In this document: piece after piece, positions 1 to 9,981 of the stretch | Layout of the letters: every line of letters begins with the position of its first letter | Position numbering within the stretch: position 1 is the stretch's first letter | Origin: Spirochaetae bacterium HGW-Spirochaetae-1 | GTDB taxonomy: Bacteria; Spirochaetota; UBA4802; UBA5550 | Reading direction: 5' to 3' | Length of the DNA: 64,000 nt | Assembly: GCA_002839375.1 (NCBI GenBank) | Contig: PGXY01000001.1 | Coordinates: 248,001 to 312,000, forward strand | Position numbers and translations under genes: made by a program | The notes under the pieces: generated by a model | Told to the model about the DNA's origin: nothing | Seen by the model: the letters and a program-made list of their open reading frames with translations, nothing else | Databases searched by the model: none

Positions 1-3000
1 CTTGTTCATGTTATGCTGCTGCGCCCGGTCCGAGGTGCCATCGCCGTCGAGGATATCACGGATGATGAGGGAATATTCCCTCCGGAACTGCATTTTACCC
101 GACACGGGATCCTTGGCAAGCATGCCCATGGTGCTGACGGCTTCGGCCAGCAGATCAGGCCCGGCTTTTTCAAATCCGTCCCCGGTTTGGAATTTTTGAG
201 CAATACCGAGTATGTTCTTTTTATAGTTTTCCCTGGCTTCCATGTCCTTGAGAATTTCCGTAAGATAGGGTTCGTAGCAGTAGCCCTTTTCTTTCTGTTG
301 AAGGACCTTGAGCAGCGTCAGTCCTGACCACAGCTTTGCGGGGTTCGTATAGTTCCTGGATCGGAAGGGGTCGGGAAAATATTTAGCGTCAAAGGTGTGA
401 TGATTGAAGCAGTGGAGAGGGTGCGTTTTATCAGCAATAAGGGCGTGATAATCCCCGGCGCACTCACCGAGCGAATTGATTTTATAAATAGGAAAGCCTA
501 AAAGAATGCCCATTGATATCATTTCATAGGGTTTACACAGATTGGGAACCTGGAAGGTCTCAACGCTCACGGGAGGATGGGCAATTTCCCTTTTTTTATA
601 ATGGTTCATGCGCTCCGGAAGATCATTGGGTTTTGCTGTACCGGGTTCATCGCCTTCCTCGTATGTATCGAGTTGAAAATTGGTCACTGTTCGATAGTAT
701 TCCATGGCGTTGAGGCCCGAGCAATCGGCGTAAATATAGGGACGCGAATACGTATCGAGTTTTTCAAGTAGTTTGACAACGGGTATTTTTTTATCGTCAA
801 GGATCTGTTTGATGGAGATTGTGTCGAAATTAAATCCCTCGAAGCGGCTGTGAATGATTCTGAAGATCTTTTTCTTGATGCGTTCTATGTCTATCTTTAG
901 TATGCTGCTTTCGCTGAGGTTCAGGCCGTCCTCTGGATCGTTCTGATTGTCCCCGGAGTAAAGCAGATTCCTGATTTCTTCCAGGGGTCTGCTGAGGATA
1001 TCGCCGAAGTTTGTATCAATGTATTCCTTCATCTCTACCGGGGACATTTCCAGTATGGAAAGGCCCTGCGTGGAAATCAGGTAAGTCTCGATCAGCTGTT
1101 CTTTCGTGTCTTCACGATCCATCTGGATAAAATCTACATCGTTGCAGAGATCCTCAAGGCTGAGGCGTGAATAAAAGTATTTTTCAATGAAGTCCTTGAT
1201 TTCCTTTCCGTTTATGAGGTAAAAATAGAGAGGATTTTTTTTCTCAAGCAGGTTAAAGCGGTCCTGTTCGATGTCCTGTTTCAGCTGGTCCCGGAGGGAG
1301 GTGATCTTGTCCTTCAGGAGATTGACCTCCAGGTTTTTGAGGTTGAAGAGCATCGCCTTAAATTCCCGTACAAAGGATTCAGCCGAAGTCAGCATGGTCT
1401 CGAAAACAAGCTGGGAAAAATTGAACCGGGCCATGTCAAGCAGGGCTTCCACGGCCTGTTTTTCTCCCGTACCCTTTTTCTCGATGACAGCCACGAGCTT
1501 TTCCATGTCTTCGGTGGAATAGCGGGCAAGGGCGACCCTTTCCTGGTAATATTTTTTCTGGTACAACTCGAGCCTGCCCAGAAGGAGTTCGATGACGGCT
1601 TCACAGAAGAGGAAACCTTTTTGAGGATCTTTCAGGAATTTATGAATTTCCGCGGTCAGAACAGATTTCATTTTTTCCAGTTCCAGGCGGTATCGCTTTT
1701 CCATCCGGGTCAGGAGGTTGGCCTTTATTTTTTCCATTTCCTCTTTGCCGTAGTCGCGAATAATATTTTCCATGGCCGAGGTGAGGCTGCGTGTGTCCCC
1801 TTTTCCCATGGCAGCCGTGATTTTCTTTTCGTAGGAGCGAAACTCGATTTCCGCATCCATTTTATAATCGGGATACATTCGTTCAAATACAAGCCGGCAG
1901 TCGAGCCGCAGGGCACGCACGAGGCCGCGGTTGATATCTCCCAGTGTTTCAAGGAGGAGTTTGCCGTTGACGGGACGAAGGAAGGATTCCATCATCCTCA
2001 TGGCCATGATCTTGTATCCGATTTCTTTCAGCTGCGGCACGGGATAGATTACCCTCGATATACCGAAGGAATTATAGGCTGCCTTGCGCTTCGATGATTC
2101 ATTGAGGGGCAGATAAACCGAGGCCCTGGTGGAATCATTCACCATGCGTTCCTCAATGGCTCCGCCCACCGTTGATGCCACAAAGGTGGAGATAAACTGT
2201 CCCGTGAGTTCCTGGACCTGGTCTCTCCCCTGCAGTGAATTGCCCGACATGTTTTCTATGTCAAGAAGATAGAGCATTCCGTCATCGAAGATACGGTCCG
2301 GTACTTCAACCATGCGGCCCGAAGGATAACGGGCGCTGAAGGTGTTGCCGCTCATGAAATAATCGATCTCCTTGAGCGCCGCGTAGGCATTGGCCCTGGC
2401 ATTCCTGTTGTAGACGACCCTTTTGAAGGCTGACGGAAGGACCAGGATGCCGTAGATGCGCGGTGCCGGCCAGTGGTCCTTGAAGATATCCTTTATCATG
2501 GCCGTGAGATCGAGGATCATGCCGTTGCCGGTCCCACCCACTATGGAACAGGTGATGAATATGGATATCTGCCCGCTGCGCCTGAAATGGCGGACCCTGA
2601 AGGTGAAGCGCTGTTTCTCCATCTTCGATCCGTTCACCTCAAAATAATATCCCCGCTCATCTTTAGGAAAATTTTCCATGGTGAGTTTGCCGGTTGTATG
2701 CGGACTGAGGATGGCCCGCGTTTTACCATCGGGTTCGATTGATATGAGATCATGTTCCGCTGGAATTCTATCATTGAAATAGTAGCGGTTTACACCCCTT
2801 TCGATTATAAAAGTGATATCCTCATCACGCTTATCCTCGCCCTCCTTTACATCCATAAGCTGAAAATATTTAGGATTATCGGAGAGTTCATTGAGGCGGT
2901 CCCGCTCCTTTGTCAGAGCCGTGCGGATTGCCTGTTCGTTGTAGAAAAAAGCCAGCCGCCCCAGGGGTCTGGTCTGGTTGGCGCCCTGACCGGCCCTGGT

Positions 3001-3387
3001 GGAAATATCATAAACATCGGGATTGGGCAGCCAGTCGAAACAGGGATCACCGGTGTATTTTCCGCGGAGGAACTCAAGGGACAGATCGGCGGGCGTGGGC
3101 GTGGCCAGGTACAGCATGCGCCTCTCTTCCTGGAGAAACTGGTCGGTAGGGAAACGGTACTTCCCGCCCCGGCCCTCAATGCTGGTTTCGATATCGGTGG
3201 TATCGATACCGATCCAGCGCATGTAGCGGTGGGCGTCCAGGGGAAGATTGGACTCGATCCACTTCTTGGCTGACAGGACTCCCTTCATGCCCGATCCCCC
3301 GACACCGATAACCAACGATTTTCTGACCGTGGGTTTTTCGTCGTTGATAACGCTCTGGATTGAACTGTGAATAGTGTCTTTAGCCAT
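1..3387 (-). CDS. Large tubulin-like (Tubulin_2 type) protein, 3' end beyond window
   Basis: An uninterrupted minus-strand reading frame runs from ATG at 3387 to base 1, giving at least 1129 residues with no stop. Residues 28-33 read GVGGSG and residues 284-289 read GGTGNG, preceded by CSIV. The second matches the tubulin/FtsZ signature GGTGSG, and the first resembles the glycine-rich nucleotide loop of the bacterial 'tubulin-like' family (Pfam Tubulin_2). This suggests a GTP-binding, possibly filament-forming, cytoplasmic protein. The long region after about residue 450 is rich in charged helices and looks like an adaptor or coiled region. It overlaps the preceding membrane-protein gene by 8 bp, so the two are translationally coupled. 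Neither GTPase activity nor polymerisation can be judged from sequence. Conventional FtsZ is excluded by size and layout. Confidence 0.8.
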   Translation of the reverse strand, partial: MAKDTIHSSIQSVINDEKPTVRKSLVIGVGGSGMKGVLSAKKWIESNLPLDAHRYMRWIGIDTTDIETSIEGRGGKYRFPTDQFLQEERRMLYLATPTPADLSLEFLRGKYTGDPCFDWLPNPDVYDISTRAGQGANQTRPLGRLAFFYNEQAIRTALTKERDRLNELSDNPKYFQLMDVKEGEDKRDEDITFIIERGVNRYYFNDRIPAEHDLISIEPDGKTRAILSPHTTGKLTMENFPKDERGYYFEVNGSKMEKQRFTFRVRHFRRSGQISIFITCSIVGGTGNGMILDLTAMIKDIFKDHWPAPRIYGILVLPSAFKRVVYNRNARANAYAALKEIDYFMSGNTFSARYPSGRMVEVPDRIFDDGMLYLLDIENMSGNSLQGRDQVQELTGQFISTFVASTVGGAIEERMVNDSTRASVYLPLNESSKRKAAYNSFGISRVIYPVPQLKEIGYKIMAMRMMESFLRPVNGKLLLETLGDINRGLVRALRLDCRLVFERMYPDYKMDAEIEFRSYEKKITAAMGKGDTRSLTSAMENIIRDYGKEEMEKIKANLLTRMEKRYRLELEKMKSVLTAEIHKFLKDPQKGFLFCEAVIELLLGRLELYQKKYYQERVALARYSTEDMEKLVAVIEKKGTGEKQAVEALLDMARFNFSQLVFETMLTSAESFVREFKAMLFNLKNLEVNLLKDKITSLRDQLKQDIEQDRFNLLEKKNPLYFYLINGKEIKDFIEKYFYSRLSLEDLCNDVDFIQMDREDTKEQLIETYLISTQGLSILEMSPVEMKEYIDTNFGDILSRPLEEIRNLLYSGDNQNDPEDGLNLSESSILKIDIERIKKKIFRIIHSRFEGFNFDTISIKQILDDKKIPVVKLLEKLDTYSRPYIYADCSGLNAMEYYRTVTNFQLDTYEEGDEPGTAKPNDLPERMNHYKKREIAHPPVSVETFQVPNLCKPYEMISMGILLGFPIYKINSLGECAGDYHALIADKTHPLHCFNHHTFDAKYFPDPFRSRNYTNPAKLWSGLTLLKVLQQKEKGYCYEPYLTEILKDMEARENYKKNILGIAQKFQTGDGFEKAGPDLLAEAVSTMGMLAKDPVSGKMQFRREYSLIIRDILDGDGTSDRAQQHNMNK

Positions 3388-4264
3388 TTCGCTTTTCCGA
3401 TGTGAATGGATCTACCATGGGGTACAGGCCCTCGCCTGTTGACGCACCGGTGTCATATCCGGGATATATTTTGTACAGGCGGATAAAAAAATTCTTCTCT
3501 GTCTTGGGTATTCCGGCCTTTGTTGTTATATCGTAGTCCTGTGTAAACAGGTGGAATTCGAAATATCCCGTGGTAAACTTACCTTCCTGGTTAAGACGGT
3601 CTCCCAGCCTGAAGCGTATGGGTGTTTTTGCCGGCAATGCGGGGAATGTGGGCTCCCCTGTTTCATCGGGTTGGTTTTTTATGTAGATGCGCTCCCGTGA
3701 ACCCATTTCTCTGAAGCCTTCAAGGCCGGGATAGTAAACGAGAACTTTCCCATCGCGTCGGAGGTCGATCTGATATTCCTCCCATATTTTGTCGGGCAGG
3801 TTGTAGATGTCGCGCTCCCGTGAGTTCTCTATGATGCGGATAAAAAGAGAAAGATGATCGTCGATAATTTCCGTTGAATAGGTTTTTATCTGTCCCTGGC
3901 GCTGACCGATACTGATGGTTTTCTCCATAACATTTTCATTGGCCAGGGAATACTTGAAGATGAGACCGGGATCAGGCAGTTCCTTGGGCGTCACACCCGG
4001 GCCCGATGAACCCCCCGGTGCTCCCCTTGCTCCGGTAGTGACTTTCCGGTCACCTTTCTTCTTTTTTCCGAGCGACAAGCGCGGCGTTTTTCCATGCCTG
4101 AAGCCGACGATCTGGAGCCTTTGGAGGATCACAATGATAACAAGAAGTACGATTATAATTGCAAGTCCCCACACAACGATCTGGTATGTGTCAACTTCCT
4201 GCTCAAGCTGGTAAACGCGAGGATCAATCTGTGAGGGCAGTAAATTCAGAAGATGTTTGAGCAT
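3380..4264 (-). CDS. Single-pass membrane protein coupled to the tubulin-like gene
   Basis: Unrecognised protein of 294 residues. One strong hydrophobic helix lies at about residues 26-50 (VVWGLAIIIVLLVIIVILQ), followed by a basic stretch, a Gly/Pro/Ser-rich linker at about 75-100 and a soluble C-terminal domain of about 190 residues. The start at 4264 is preferred over an ATG one codon earlier because the GGAGG box then sits 6 nt away. The stop lies inside the tubulin-like gene, so the two products are made together. The layout suggests a membrane anchor or adaptor for the tubulin-like protein (inference). No catalytic motif was seen. Confidence 0.75.
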   Translation of the reverse strand: MLKHLLNLLPSQIDPRVYQLEQEVDTYQIVVWGLAIIIVLLVIIVILQRLQIVGFRHGKTPRLSLGKKKKGDRKVTTGARGAPGGSSGPGVTPKELPDPGLIFKYSLANENVMEKTISIGQRQGQIKTYSTEIIDDHLSLFIRIIENSRERDIYNLPDKIWEEYQIDLRRDGKVLVYYPGLEGFREMGSRERIYIKNQPDETGEPTFPALPAKTPIRFRLGDRLNQEGKFTTGYFEFHLFTQDYDITTKAGIPKTEKNFFIRLYKIYPGYDTGASTGEGLYPMVDPFTSEKRNG

Positions 4265-4338
4265 CATATTCCTCCGCGATGAGTAATTTTATGTGCACCG
4301 GGTCTCTGTGGTTCCGGAGGCCAGGGTCATGAATGAGG

Positions 4339-5532
4339 CTACAAATGGACGCCATGGACAAAGGAATCGGACGATCCGAAATAAATGACACGGTCTATGA
4401 CCAGGGGCCTTCCATTGATATTGCCGTCGGTTTTAAAAGTAAATACGGGGCTGCCGGTAGTTCTGTTCAGGGCATAGAGCATGTTGTCTTCAGATCCGAA
4501 ATACACCCTGTCCTGGTCCACCAGGGCCTCGCTGCGGATCTTTCCTCTCCCCTGAAAGGACCAGACCTGTTTTCCCATGGCATTGATACAGTAGAATTTG
4601 CCGTTATCGGCGCCAAAATAGAAGTATTCGTCATTTCCCTGTACCGCCGAGACAATAGGGCTCAGTATCCGGGAACGGACTACGAAATTCCACCGGAACT
4701 CACCGCTGGTCCTGTCCAGTGCATATATGAAGCCGTCGATGGTGGGCACCAGGACCAGATTTTTCATAGAGGATACACATGCCTTTGTACGTGCCGCATC
4801 GGATAATTTGTAACTCCATAATTTTGATATCTTGTTTCCACCGTAGTCGAAGGCATTAATCTGTTTGTCTTCCGATGCAATAAAAATGATCCCGCTGTCG
4901 ATTCTGGGAGTGGAGACTATTCCCTCCAGTTCGTATTTCCACAGGAGTTTCCCGATGGATTTATTGCTTTCATCCTGGTAATAGGCCTCAAAGCAGAAGA
5001 GACCCCGAAGGGTGGCAATGATGAGGAGCTTTCCCGTTGTAAGCGGTTCCGTGAGTATGCCCTTATTGAATTTTTTCTGCCAGAGAATTTTCGGTTTCAC
5101 CTCCTTTGAGCTGGAGGATATGTCTGTTTTTATGGCATAGGCAATCCCTTCCTGGGTAGTGCAGTAAATGATACCGTTTTGGTAAGACGGGGTATTGATA
5201 ATGGACCCCTGTATCTTCATCCGGGAAAGAACAGTAAAGGTCTGTTCTGTAGGCCGCAGTATATATATCTCGCCGCTTTTGTTTCCCACGAGAAGGGCCG
5301 GGCCTGAATCGCCATTGTTAACAATCTCAATACCGGAAACAATGGGCCCCCCGGTTTTTATCTGACAAAATTCCTGGCCTGAATCATTGGTAACTGTACT
5401 TTCCCGGGATTGCAGGTCGCTCAGGGTATCGGAACCGCTTTCGACGCGTCCCGATGAAAAGCTCTCATTGATGGAGAGGTTTTTTACCGGATCGAAGGCC
5501 TTCAGGGGCTTGAGATAGGGATTGGCGTTCAT
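4339..5532 (-). CDS. PQQ-like beta-propeller repeat protein
   Basis: About 397 residues made of repeated blades of the PQQ/BamB-like type. Recurrent elements such as GIIYCTTQEGIAYAI, VYFGSEDNMLYALNR and VIYFGSSDSFVHGV alternate with W-containing strands (ILWQKKF, KLLWKYE, KLWSYK, VWSFQG). Roughly seven blades fill the protein from about residue 50 to the end. Such propellers act as scaffolds or ligand binders. No signal peptide is visible, so it is probably cytoplasmic. The ATG at 5532 is chosen because an AGGA/AAGGAT purine box precedes it; an in-frame ATG at 5583 is also possible. It is the first gene of the three-gene tubulin-like cluster, 74 bp before the membrane protein. Confidence 0.8.
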   Translation of the reverse strand: MNANPYLKPLKAFDPVKNLSINESFSSGRVESGSDTLSDLQSRESTVTNDSGQEFCQIKTGGPIVSGIEIVNNGDSGPALLVGNKSGEIYILRPTEQTFTVLSRMKIQGSIINTPSYQNGIIYCTTQEGIAYAIKTDISSSSKEVKPKILWQKKFNKGILTEPLTTGKLLIIATLRGLFCFEAYYQDESNKSIGKLLWKYELEGIVSTPRIDSGIIFIASEDKQINAFDYGGNKISKLWSYKLSDAARTKACVSSMKNLVLVPTIDGFIYALDRTSGEFRWNFVVRSRILSPIVSAVQGNDEYFYFGADNGKFYCINAMGKQVWSFQGRGKIRSEALVDQDRVYFGSEDNMLYALNRTTGSPVFTFKTDGNINGRPLVIDRVIYFGSSDSFVHGVHL

Positions 5533-5681
5533 GTTGTTATGGCATCCTTTTCCTGTACTATATAACCAGGATGTTCTGGGCATATGTATATTGATTTGTA
5601 TATCATCGGCAGGGAAATGTCAATTATTCTTTTTCCCCTTTATTCACAGAGCCGGTGTAAGGGCTGGATAGATCGTCGTGG

Positions 5682-6785
5682 TCAGAATTCTATTCTGTTT
5701 CTTCCGTTTTGTTTGGCGAGATAGAGTTTTCGATCCGCATCGCCGATAAGTTCTTTCTCTTCCCGGTGTATCGATATATCGAATTGCGCCACGCCGAAAC
5801 TGGCCGTTATGGAATGGGTTGTTCCGCTAAAATTGAAGGTATGCCTCTCAAGTACATCTTTGATGCGCCGGATAACCTCAACGGCGTGCTGAAGGCCCGT
5901 GTCTGGAAGGATGAGCAGGAATTCCTCTCCGCCATAGCGTGAGATGATGTCGCATTTGCGTAATTTTTCCGAGAAAAGACCGCCCATGAAGCCCAGAACC
6001 TGGTCCCCGGCCTGATGGCCAAAGCTATCGTTGACTTTTTTAAAATGATCAACGTCGGCCATGACGGCACACAGGGGCTGCCTGGTTCTTTCAACACGGT
6101 CAATTTCCTTCCGCAGAAGTATCTCTCCCTGTTTATGATTGAAGAGATGTGTCAGGCTGTCGTGCGTGGCCTTGATATATAGTTCCCTTACTAAAAAAAT
6201 AATCTCAAGGGCGATATTGAGCTGGGTGGAATAATCCCCGATATGCTCCATCTCCACGGACTTGGCCGTGCGGTCCGTGCCTATATGGAAGCAGCATTCG
6301 TACTGGTGATGTCCTTTCAGTACGGGTATGGCGACGATGCTTTTAAGATTCAGATTATCAATGATGGCCTGTGCTGAATTAATGTCAGAATCAAAATATA
6401 TGGCGGCCATTTCATACAGTTCTTTGTCGCAGAAGATGTAATGATTGAGAAAGTTATCATTGCCTTTGTACAGGCGCTTCATGGCCTCTATGGCTGAGTC
6501 ATTGTCCAGGGGGATGTTGTTGCCGGTCAGGGCTTCCCGGGATGACCGTGGCAGAGAATCAACAATGTAAAAGAATTCATTGAACTGCCGGTCGAAAATG
6601 CTCAGGACCACACCCATGGCGTCAAAACGCTCAACTATATGATCACAGATGCCCCGTATGGAATCGGACCAGTCCCCATCGATCATCTGCAGGAGCTGGT
6701 TAAAAAGCCCCAGATCGGCGCCCATGGATGATGAATCCTGGAACGGGAGGATATTTTTTGATTTCTGGATTGCGGGATCTGTCAT
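5682..6785 (-). CDS. Diguanylate cyclase with N-terminal sensory region
   Basis: 367 residues. The C-terminal half is a GGDEF domain with the active-site motif GGEEF at residues 285-289, which predicts synthesis of cyclic di-GMP from two GTP. An RKCD inhibitory I-site at 276-279 lies exactly five residues upstream, so product inhibition is likely intact. The N-terminal ~200 residues are soluble and resemble a GAF-type sensor (SIVAIPVLKGHHQYECCF region), but the ligand is unknown. No membrane segment or signal peptide is present. It is transcribed divergently from the hybrid histidine kinase, across about 180 bp, suggesting a shared regulatory region. Confidence 0.9.
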   Translation of the reverse strand: MTDPAIQKSKNILPFQDSSSMGADLGLFNQLLQMIDGDWSDSIRGICDHIVERFDAMGVVLSIFDRQFNEFFYIVDSLPRSSREALTGNNIPLDNDSAIEAMKRLYKGNDNFLNHYIFCDKELYEMAAIYFDSDINSAQAIIDNLNLKSIVAIPVLKGHHQYECCFHIGTDRTAKSVEMEHIGDYSTQLNIALEIIFLVRELYIKATHDSLTHLFNHKQGEILLRKEIDRVERTRQPLCAVMADVDHFKKVNDSFGHQAGDQVLGFMGGLFSEKLRKCDIISRYGGEEFLLILPDTGLQHAVEVIRRIKDVLERHTFNFSGTTHSITASFGVAQFDISIHREEKELIGDADRKLYLAKQNGRNRIEF

Positions 6786-6964
6786 GATTATACCTCAAAA
6801 GTGCAATTATTGCATTAATCTACACAAGTATGGAACTTCGTCAAGCATTTACCGGGTTATGCGGACATAATGAATCTATGAATTCAAACAGTGTTTTGTT
6901 GTTCTTGACATGGATAAAACGGCAGGGTATACTTATGGTGAAATGGCCGTGGTGTGATAATTTT

Positions 6965-9862
6965 ATGAAAAAGATTTTTCTCAAGCGCTGTTTTAACAAG
7001 ATATTGCTGCCGGTAATGTTATGCATCTCCATTACGGGATGTTTTAATATGGCAGTCACACCAGAGCCGCCACGGGCAATTGACGGAGTGCTTGATCTGA
7101 CACGGTGGAATTTTCATGATGACGGCCTTGTGGACCTGGCGGGAGAGTGGGATTTTTACTGGAATGAATTCATCAACCCTCATGAATTTTTAATGAAGAA
7201 TCGGGCGAAAGTGAAGAACCTGGTGACTGTTCCGGGAAAATGGAATAACTATTTACTCCAGGGGGAAAAGCTGTCAGGATATGGTTATGCCACGTACCAT
7301 CTGAAAATACTTCTTCCCGATGGTCAGGGGAAATCATCCGATGTTCCCCGGGCATTAGCCTTAAAAATCCCCATAATTAACACCGCATGCTCCCTTTTTA
7401 TAAACGGTACGGAACTATATAAGGCGGGTGTTCCCGGAATAGAAAAAAACCTTTCAACCCCGGGCCATCTTCCGGGGATTGTTGGTTTTATTCCGACGGG
7501 AAAAGACATTGACCTGGTTTTGCATGTTTCCAATTACCATTACCGAATCGGCGGCGTATGGCTTTCGATTAAGATTGGTGACGAAAGGGAGGTGAGAGAA
7601 GCACGGGAACGGATAATAGCCTTTACCCTTTTTCTTTTCGGAAGCATTTTTATCATGGCCCTCTATCATCTGGGTCTTTATCTGGTAAGGAGGAAGGACG
7701 CTTCCCCGCTCTATTTTGGACTATTTTGCCTTTTTATAGCTGTATTTACGTTTTCCATGGGAGAACGATATGTTTTAAAAATGATACCAGGCATGAATTG
7801 GTATCATATTAACCGTATGCAGTTTTTATCCCACTATGCATCGCTTCCGTTTATTCTGCTTTTTATTCATTCTCTCTATCCGGCTGAATTTTCCATGAAA
7901 ATATTGCGTGTGCTTATAACGGTCTGTGGTTTATTCGTCGCTCTTGTCATAGTTACTCCTGCAACAGTGTATTCGACTTCTCTCAGGATTTTTCATGTTA
8001 TTACGGTGATTGGTTGCATACAGATATTTTATGTGCTTATACGGGCCTTTAATAAAGGCCGTCATGGCGCCGGTGTTTTTCTTGCAGGTTTTATATTTCT
8101 TTTTACGGCCATCATCATTGATATTATCGCCAGTTTTGGTGTAATCTTTTTCAGTATTGACATGGTACCCTTTGGTCTTTTCATTTTTATTTTTTCACAA
8201 GCCTACCTGTTATCTCACCGATTTACTCTTTCTCTGAACTCGGAAGAAAATCTTTCAAATGAGCTGCAACAGAAGAATCTTCAACTGGACAAGGATATAG
8301 AAGAAAGGAAAAAAGTGGAAAAAGAACTGCTGTCCACAAAAAATTTCATGAAGACCATACTGGATTCACTTTCTTCTATGCTTATCACTGTCGATAATTA
8401 TGGATCGATCATGCACTGGAACAGTATCGCGGAAAAAATAACCGGTATTGCCGAGGCTGATGCACTCTCGAAGAAAATATGGCACATAATCCCATTTCTT
8501 CTTCATCATGAATCGGACTTAAGAGAAATGATACTTTCAAAAAAACCGCATAACCTGTATATCAAGAATAGTGATGCGGAAAAAGTCACCATGTATACTC
8601 TTCTTGTAAGTCCCTTCATATTCAGCGGCCTCGACGGGGCAGTAATCCGTATTGATGATGTGACGGAAAGCATGAAGAAGGATGAACAACTCAGGCAGGC
8701 GCAGAAGATGGAAAGCGTTGGGACCCTGGCCGGCGGCCTTGCTCATGATTTCAACAATATTCTGGGCGGAATTTCGGGAGCCATATCGCTGCTCAAGATT
8801 CATTTTGGCAGGATGCATATCGACAGCGATGAAGTGAGTGAATTGTTCGAGATCATAAAAACAGCATCGGTGCGTGCCCGTGATATGGTATTACAACTGC
8901 TGACATTGTCGAGAAAATATGAGTTTTCCTTTACATCGGTGGATATTAATGATACGGTCAGGCATGTGGTCAGGATATGCCGCAATACCTTTGACAAATC
9001 AATAGAAATCAAGATGCATCAGTATGATGGTCGTGCTATGGTAAAAGCAGATCCGGTCCTGCTGGAGCAGGTCGTACTGAATCTCTGTATAAATGCCTCC
9101 CATGCCATGACTATTATGCGGGAGGAAGGAGATATATACGGGGGTACTCTCACAATCAGCATTGACCGTATATATGCAGATTTGCGATTCAGGGATGCTC
9201 ACCCTGAATCACGGGAAGGCGAATACTGGGTCATTACCCACCGGGATACGGGTGTAGGGATCGACCAGAAACTTCTGACAAAAATATTTGATCCTTTTTT
9301 CACGACAAAGAAGAAAGAGAAAGGGAGCGGCCTTGGCCTATCAATGGCTTATAATATAATACAACAACATGAGGGTTTCATTGATGTGTATTCGGAGCCG
9401 GGTGTTGGGTCCTCGTTTGTAATATTATTACCTGTATTGGAAAGCCAGTGCGGCGAGGTTTCTGTAACTCTTAATTCGGAAGTTGTTGTCGAGGGAAGCG
9501 GCCTGATTCTCATTATTGATGACGAAGAGATAATGAGAAAGACCGGTGCCGGCATTCTCATGGAATGCGGTTATGAAGTGATTACTGCTTCTGACGGGAT
9601 TGAGGGGCTCCAAATGTTTATTGAGAAAAAGGGGGAGATAAAAGCTGTCCTGCTGGATATGATAATGCCAAAGATGTCCGGAAGGGAAGCTTTTGTGGAA
9701 ATAAAAAAAATCAGTCCGCGTGTATCAGTGATTATCTCATCCGGTTTCAGGATGGATGAACGCGTCAACGAAATACTGGAAATGGGGGCAAATGGATTCA
9801 TTCAGAAACCCTATTCGATAGTCGAATTATCAAAAATCATTGCTCAGGCGTGTCGTATTTGA
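6965..9862 (+). CDS. Hybrid histidine kinase with 7TM-DISM sensor, PAS and receiver
   Basis: About 965 residues from ATG 6965; in-frame upstream ATGs from 6830 exist, but this start gives a clean signal peptide. Order of domains: signal sequence ending in ITGC, a possible lipobox; an extracellular DISMED2-like beta domain (about 30-200); seven hydrophobic helices (about 215-425); a coiled coil (about 430-470); PAS (about 475-590); HisKA with phosphoacceptor His594 in GGLAHDFNN; HATPase (about 700-830, with DTGVGID and GSGLGLS boxes); and a C-terminal receiver with Asp898 in LLDMIMPKMSG. It should sense an extracellular, possibly carbohydrate-like, ligand and relay phosphate internally. No separate response regulator is adjacent; the divergent neighbour is a diguanylate cyclase. 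Confidence 0.9.
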   Translation: MKKIFLKRCFNKILLPVMLCISITGCFNMAVTPEPPRAIDGVLDLTRWNFHDDGLVDLAGEWDFYWNEFINPHEFLMKNRAKVKNLVTVPGKWNNYLLQGEKLSGYGYATYHLKILLPDGQGKSSDVPRALALKIPIINTACSLFINGTELYKAGVPGIEKNLSTPGHLPGIVGFIPTGKDIDLVLHVSNYHYRIGGVWLSIKIGDEREVREARERIIAFTLFLFGSIFIMALYHLGLYLVRRKDASPLYFGLFCLFIAVFTFSMGERYVLKMIPGMNWYHINRMQFLSHYASLPFILLFIHSLYPAEFSMKILRVLITVCGLFVALVIVTPATVYSTSLRIFHVITVIGCIQIFYVLIRAFNKGRHGAGVFLAGFIFLFTAIIIDIIASFGVIFFSIDMVPFGLFIFIFSQAYLLSHRFTLSLNSEENLSNELQQKNLQLDKDIEERKKVEKELLSTKNFMKTILDSLSSMLITVDNYGSIMHWNSIAEKITGIAEADALSKKIWHIIPFLLHHESDLREMILSKKPHNLYIKNSDAEKVTMYTLLVSPFIFSGLDGAVIRIDDVTESMKKDEQLRQAQKMESVGTLAGGLAHDFNNILGGISGAISLLKIHFGRMHIDSDEVSELFEIIKTASVRARDMVLQLLTLSRKYEFSFTSVDINDTVRHVVRICRNTFDKSIEIKMHQYDGRAMVKADPVLLEQVVLNLCINASHAMTIMREEGDIYGGTLTISIDRIYADLRFRDAHPESREGEYWVITHRDTGVGIDQKLLTKIFDPFFTTKKKEKGSGLGLSMAYNIIQQHEGFIDVYSEPGVGSSFVILLPVLESQCGEVSVTLNSEVVVEGSGLILIIDDEEIMRKTGAGILMECGYEVITASDGIEGLQMFIEKKGEIKAVLLDMIMPKMSGREAFVEIKKISPRVSVIISSGFRMDERVNEILEMGANGFIQKPYSIVELSKIIAQACRI

Positions 9863-9923
9863 TTTTTCCCATGCAATGAGTTGAAACTGCGTAATAATTT
9901 TTGCTTCATGGCCATAAAATAAA

Positions 9924-9953
9924 AAAGGCCGTCCTTTTTCAAGGACGGCCTTT
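9924..9953. terminator. Bidirectional intrinsic terminator
   Basis: Perfect 13-bp inverted repeat (arms 9924-9936 and 9941-9953) with a 4-nt loop between the convergent kinase and acs genes. The GC-rich core GGCCGTCC is flanked by A and T runs, giving a U-rich tail in both directions; the tail is longer on the acs (minus) strand. Confidence 0.93.
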
Positions 9954-9981
9954 ATATGTTGGTTGAGAAAGTGATTCGTAA

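Noticed and set aside
2-3273. Many short plus- and minus-strand frames at the left edge
   Set aside because: All overlap the single uninterrupted minus-strand tubulin-like frame, which has clear conserved motifs.
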